Origin: Frigoribacterium sp. PhB160
GTDB taxonomy: Bacteria; Actinomycetota; Actinomycetes; Actinomycetales; Microbacteriaceae
Direction: 5' to 3'
DNA: 64,000 nt
NCBI RefSeq assembly: GCF_003751785.1
Contig: NZ_RKIE01000002.1
Location: 620,001 to 684,000 of the forward strand
Positions 63,206 to 64,000 of this stretch are shown here, piece after piece. The position numbers were made by a program, and so were the translations under genes. The first letter of the stretch is position 1; each line of letters starts with the position of its first letter. The notes below the pieces were generated by a model. It had not been told where the DNA came from and made no database searches. It worked only from the letters and a program-made list of their open reading frames with translations.

Positions 63206-63363
63206 CGTCGTCCGGGGGCGGTGCCGGGCAGCTGCCCGGCGCCTCCTCGGCCGCTCGTCGGCGGTGCGCCCGAGACTCGGTATTGCCGTGGGCGAACACC
63301 CCGGACCGCTTGCGTTGCACCCGATAGGTTCGACACCAAGCGACAACGAATGGGAGCTCCACC

Positions 63364-63951
63364 ATGGCCGACGTGACACTGCCCAACAGTGTTTTTGACC
63401 GACTGCTCAAAGACCGCATCATCTGGCTCGGTTCCGAGGTGCGGGACGAGAACGCCAACGAGATCGCAGCGAAGCTCCTTCTCCTCGCCGCCGAGGACAG
63501 CGAGAAGGACATCTACCTCTACATCAACTCGCCCGGCGGGTCGATCACGGCCGGCATGGCGATCTACGACGCCATGGAGTTCGTGCCGAACGACATCGTC
63601 ACCGTCGGCATCGGCATGGCCGCGTCGATGGGTCAGCTGCTGCTGACCGCGGGCACCAAGGGCAAGCGGTACATCACCCCGAACGCCCGCGTCCTGCTGC
63701 ACCAGCCGCACGGCGGCTTCGGCGGCACCTCGTCCGACATCCAGACGCAGGCCCAGCTCATCCTCTCGATGAAGCAGCGCCTCGCCGAGATCACGGCGGC
63801 CCAGACGGGCAAGAGCGTCGAGCAGATCAACGAGGACGGCGACCGCGACCGCTGGTTCACGGCGGAAGAGGCCCTCGAGTACGGCTTCGTCGACCACATC
63901 CGCGGCTCGGCCACCGACGTCGTCGGCGGCGCCGGCACCGACCAGTCGTAG
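63364..63951 (+). CDS. clpP: ATP-dependent Clp protease proteolytic subunit
   Basis: The protein has 195 residues. It forms the two-ring protease chamber used with ClpX or ClpC. Catalytic triad: Ser88 (GMAASMG), His113 (LLHQPHGG) and Asp162 (DRDRWF). ATG 63364 has GGGAG 8 nt upstream. TAGGTT at 63325-63330 is a likely -10 box. It ends 41 nt before another ATG (63993), which fits the actinobacterial clpP1-clpP2 pair, in which both subunits are needed for activity. Confidence 0.97.
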   Translation: MADVTLPNSVFDRLLKDRIIWLGSEVRDENANEIAAKLLLLAAEDSEKDIYLYINSPGGSITAGMAIYDAMEFVPNDIVTVGIGMAASMGQLLLTAGTKGKRYITPNARVLLHQPHGGFGGTSSDIQTQAQLILSMKQRLAEITAAQTGKSVEQINEDGDRDRWFTAEEALEYGFVDHIRGSATDVVGGAGTDQS

Positions 63952-63992
63952 CCGAACCCTCCCCGATCGTCAGCAGAGAAAGAGACAGACTC

Positions 63993-64000
63993 ATGGAACT
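63993..64000 (+). CDS. Start of a downstream gene, probably the second clpP (truncated)
   Basis: GAGAAAGAGA lies about 10 nt before an ATG at 63993, and only eight bases of the gene are inside the window (Met-Glu then cut). In actinobacteria a second clpP usually follows the first, so clpP2 is the expected product. The identity cannot be shown from these bases. Confidence 0.4.

Noticed and set aside
63270-63340. Possible ClgR operator upstream of clpP
   Set aside because: The region contains CGCTTGCG and TTGCC-GTG-GGCGAA, but neither matches the ClgR consensus spacing well enough to call.

Overview
The window is very GC-rich DNA from a Gram-positive actinobacterium, most probably of the family Microbacteriaceae; the genus cannot be fixed from the sequence. 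Pointers are the mycothiol-type nitroreductase, an actinobacterial RpiB that uses Glu in place of Cys, TreXYZ trehalose synthesis, polyprenol-phosphate mannose synthase, a class F sortase, a DUF6412/YidC pair, and many genes with a TANNNT -10 box only 6-8 nt before the start codon (leaderless transcripts). There is no rRNA, IS element, prophage or CRISPR array. It looks like core chromosome.

Layout. 1-8.8 kb: the end of a DedA protein, a Gly/Asp-rich membrane protein, a translationally coupled SDR / phytoene-desaturase-like / SRPBCC operon, a serine hydrolase, an acyl-CoA ligase and a second SDR. 8.9-16 kb: an MpaB-type oxygenase, signal peptidase I, a paralogous acyl-CoA ligase, a DinB-like protein, DUF6412 plus a YidC paralogue, YceI and an aldo/keto reductase. 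16.1-24 kb: a one-directional cell-surface glycan cluster (GtrA, processive GT2, GT39-like mannosyltransferase, secreted DUF4397 protein, GH8 glucanase, class F sortase, polyprenol-phosphate mannose synthase). 24.2-31.4 kb: a DUF805 protein and the treX-treY-treZ operon. 31.4-36.2 kb: an epimerase with a possible leader peptide, then a TPP riboswitch controlling a thiamine-type ECF transporter and a small P-loop kinase that carries a perfect 51-bp tandem duplication.

36-40.4 kb: a metallopeptidase, a nested inverted-repeat region, tRNA-His, oligoribonuclease, a MarR regulator and MFS exporter with a clear palindromic operator, a thioredoxin-like protein, and tRNA-Arg followed by a second copy of its 3' half. 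40.4-53 kb: small hypotheticals, an aldo/keto reductase, MsrA, SSB, a lipoprotein, EttA, two thioesterases, a truncated haemoglobin coupled to an MscS channel, and aminopeptidase N. 53-64 kb: nitroreductase, RpiB, a Nei-like glycosylase, PaiB-like protein, amidohydrolase, Dps, a two-component system, an SGNH lipoprotein, tRNA-Gly, tRNA-Pro, trigger factor, ClpP and the first bases of a following gene, probably a second clpP.

The best candidate for a little-described system is the surface glycan cluster. GtrA, the GT39-like enzyme and the Man-P-polyprenol synthase form a plausible lipid-linked mannose route, next to a polymerising GT2, a GH8 hydrolase and a sortase/DUF4397 pair. Two other features stand out at the DNA level: a dispersed GGAGGCGCGG / CCGCGCCTCC word that forms many of the intergenic terminator-like hairpins, and the duplicated 3' half of tRNA-Arg, which looks like an attachment-site scar.
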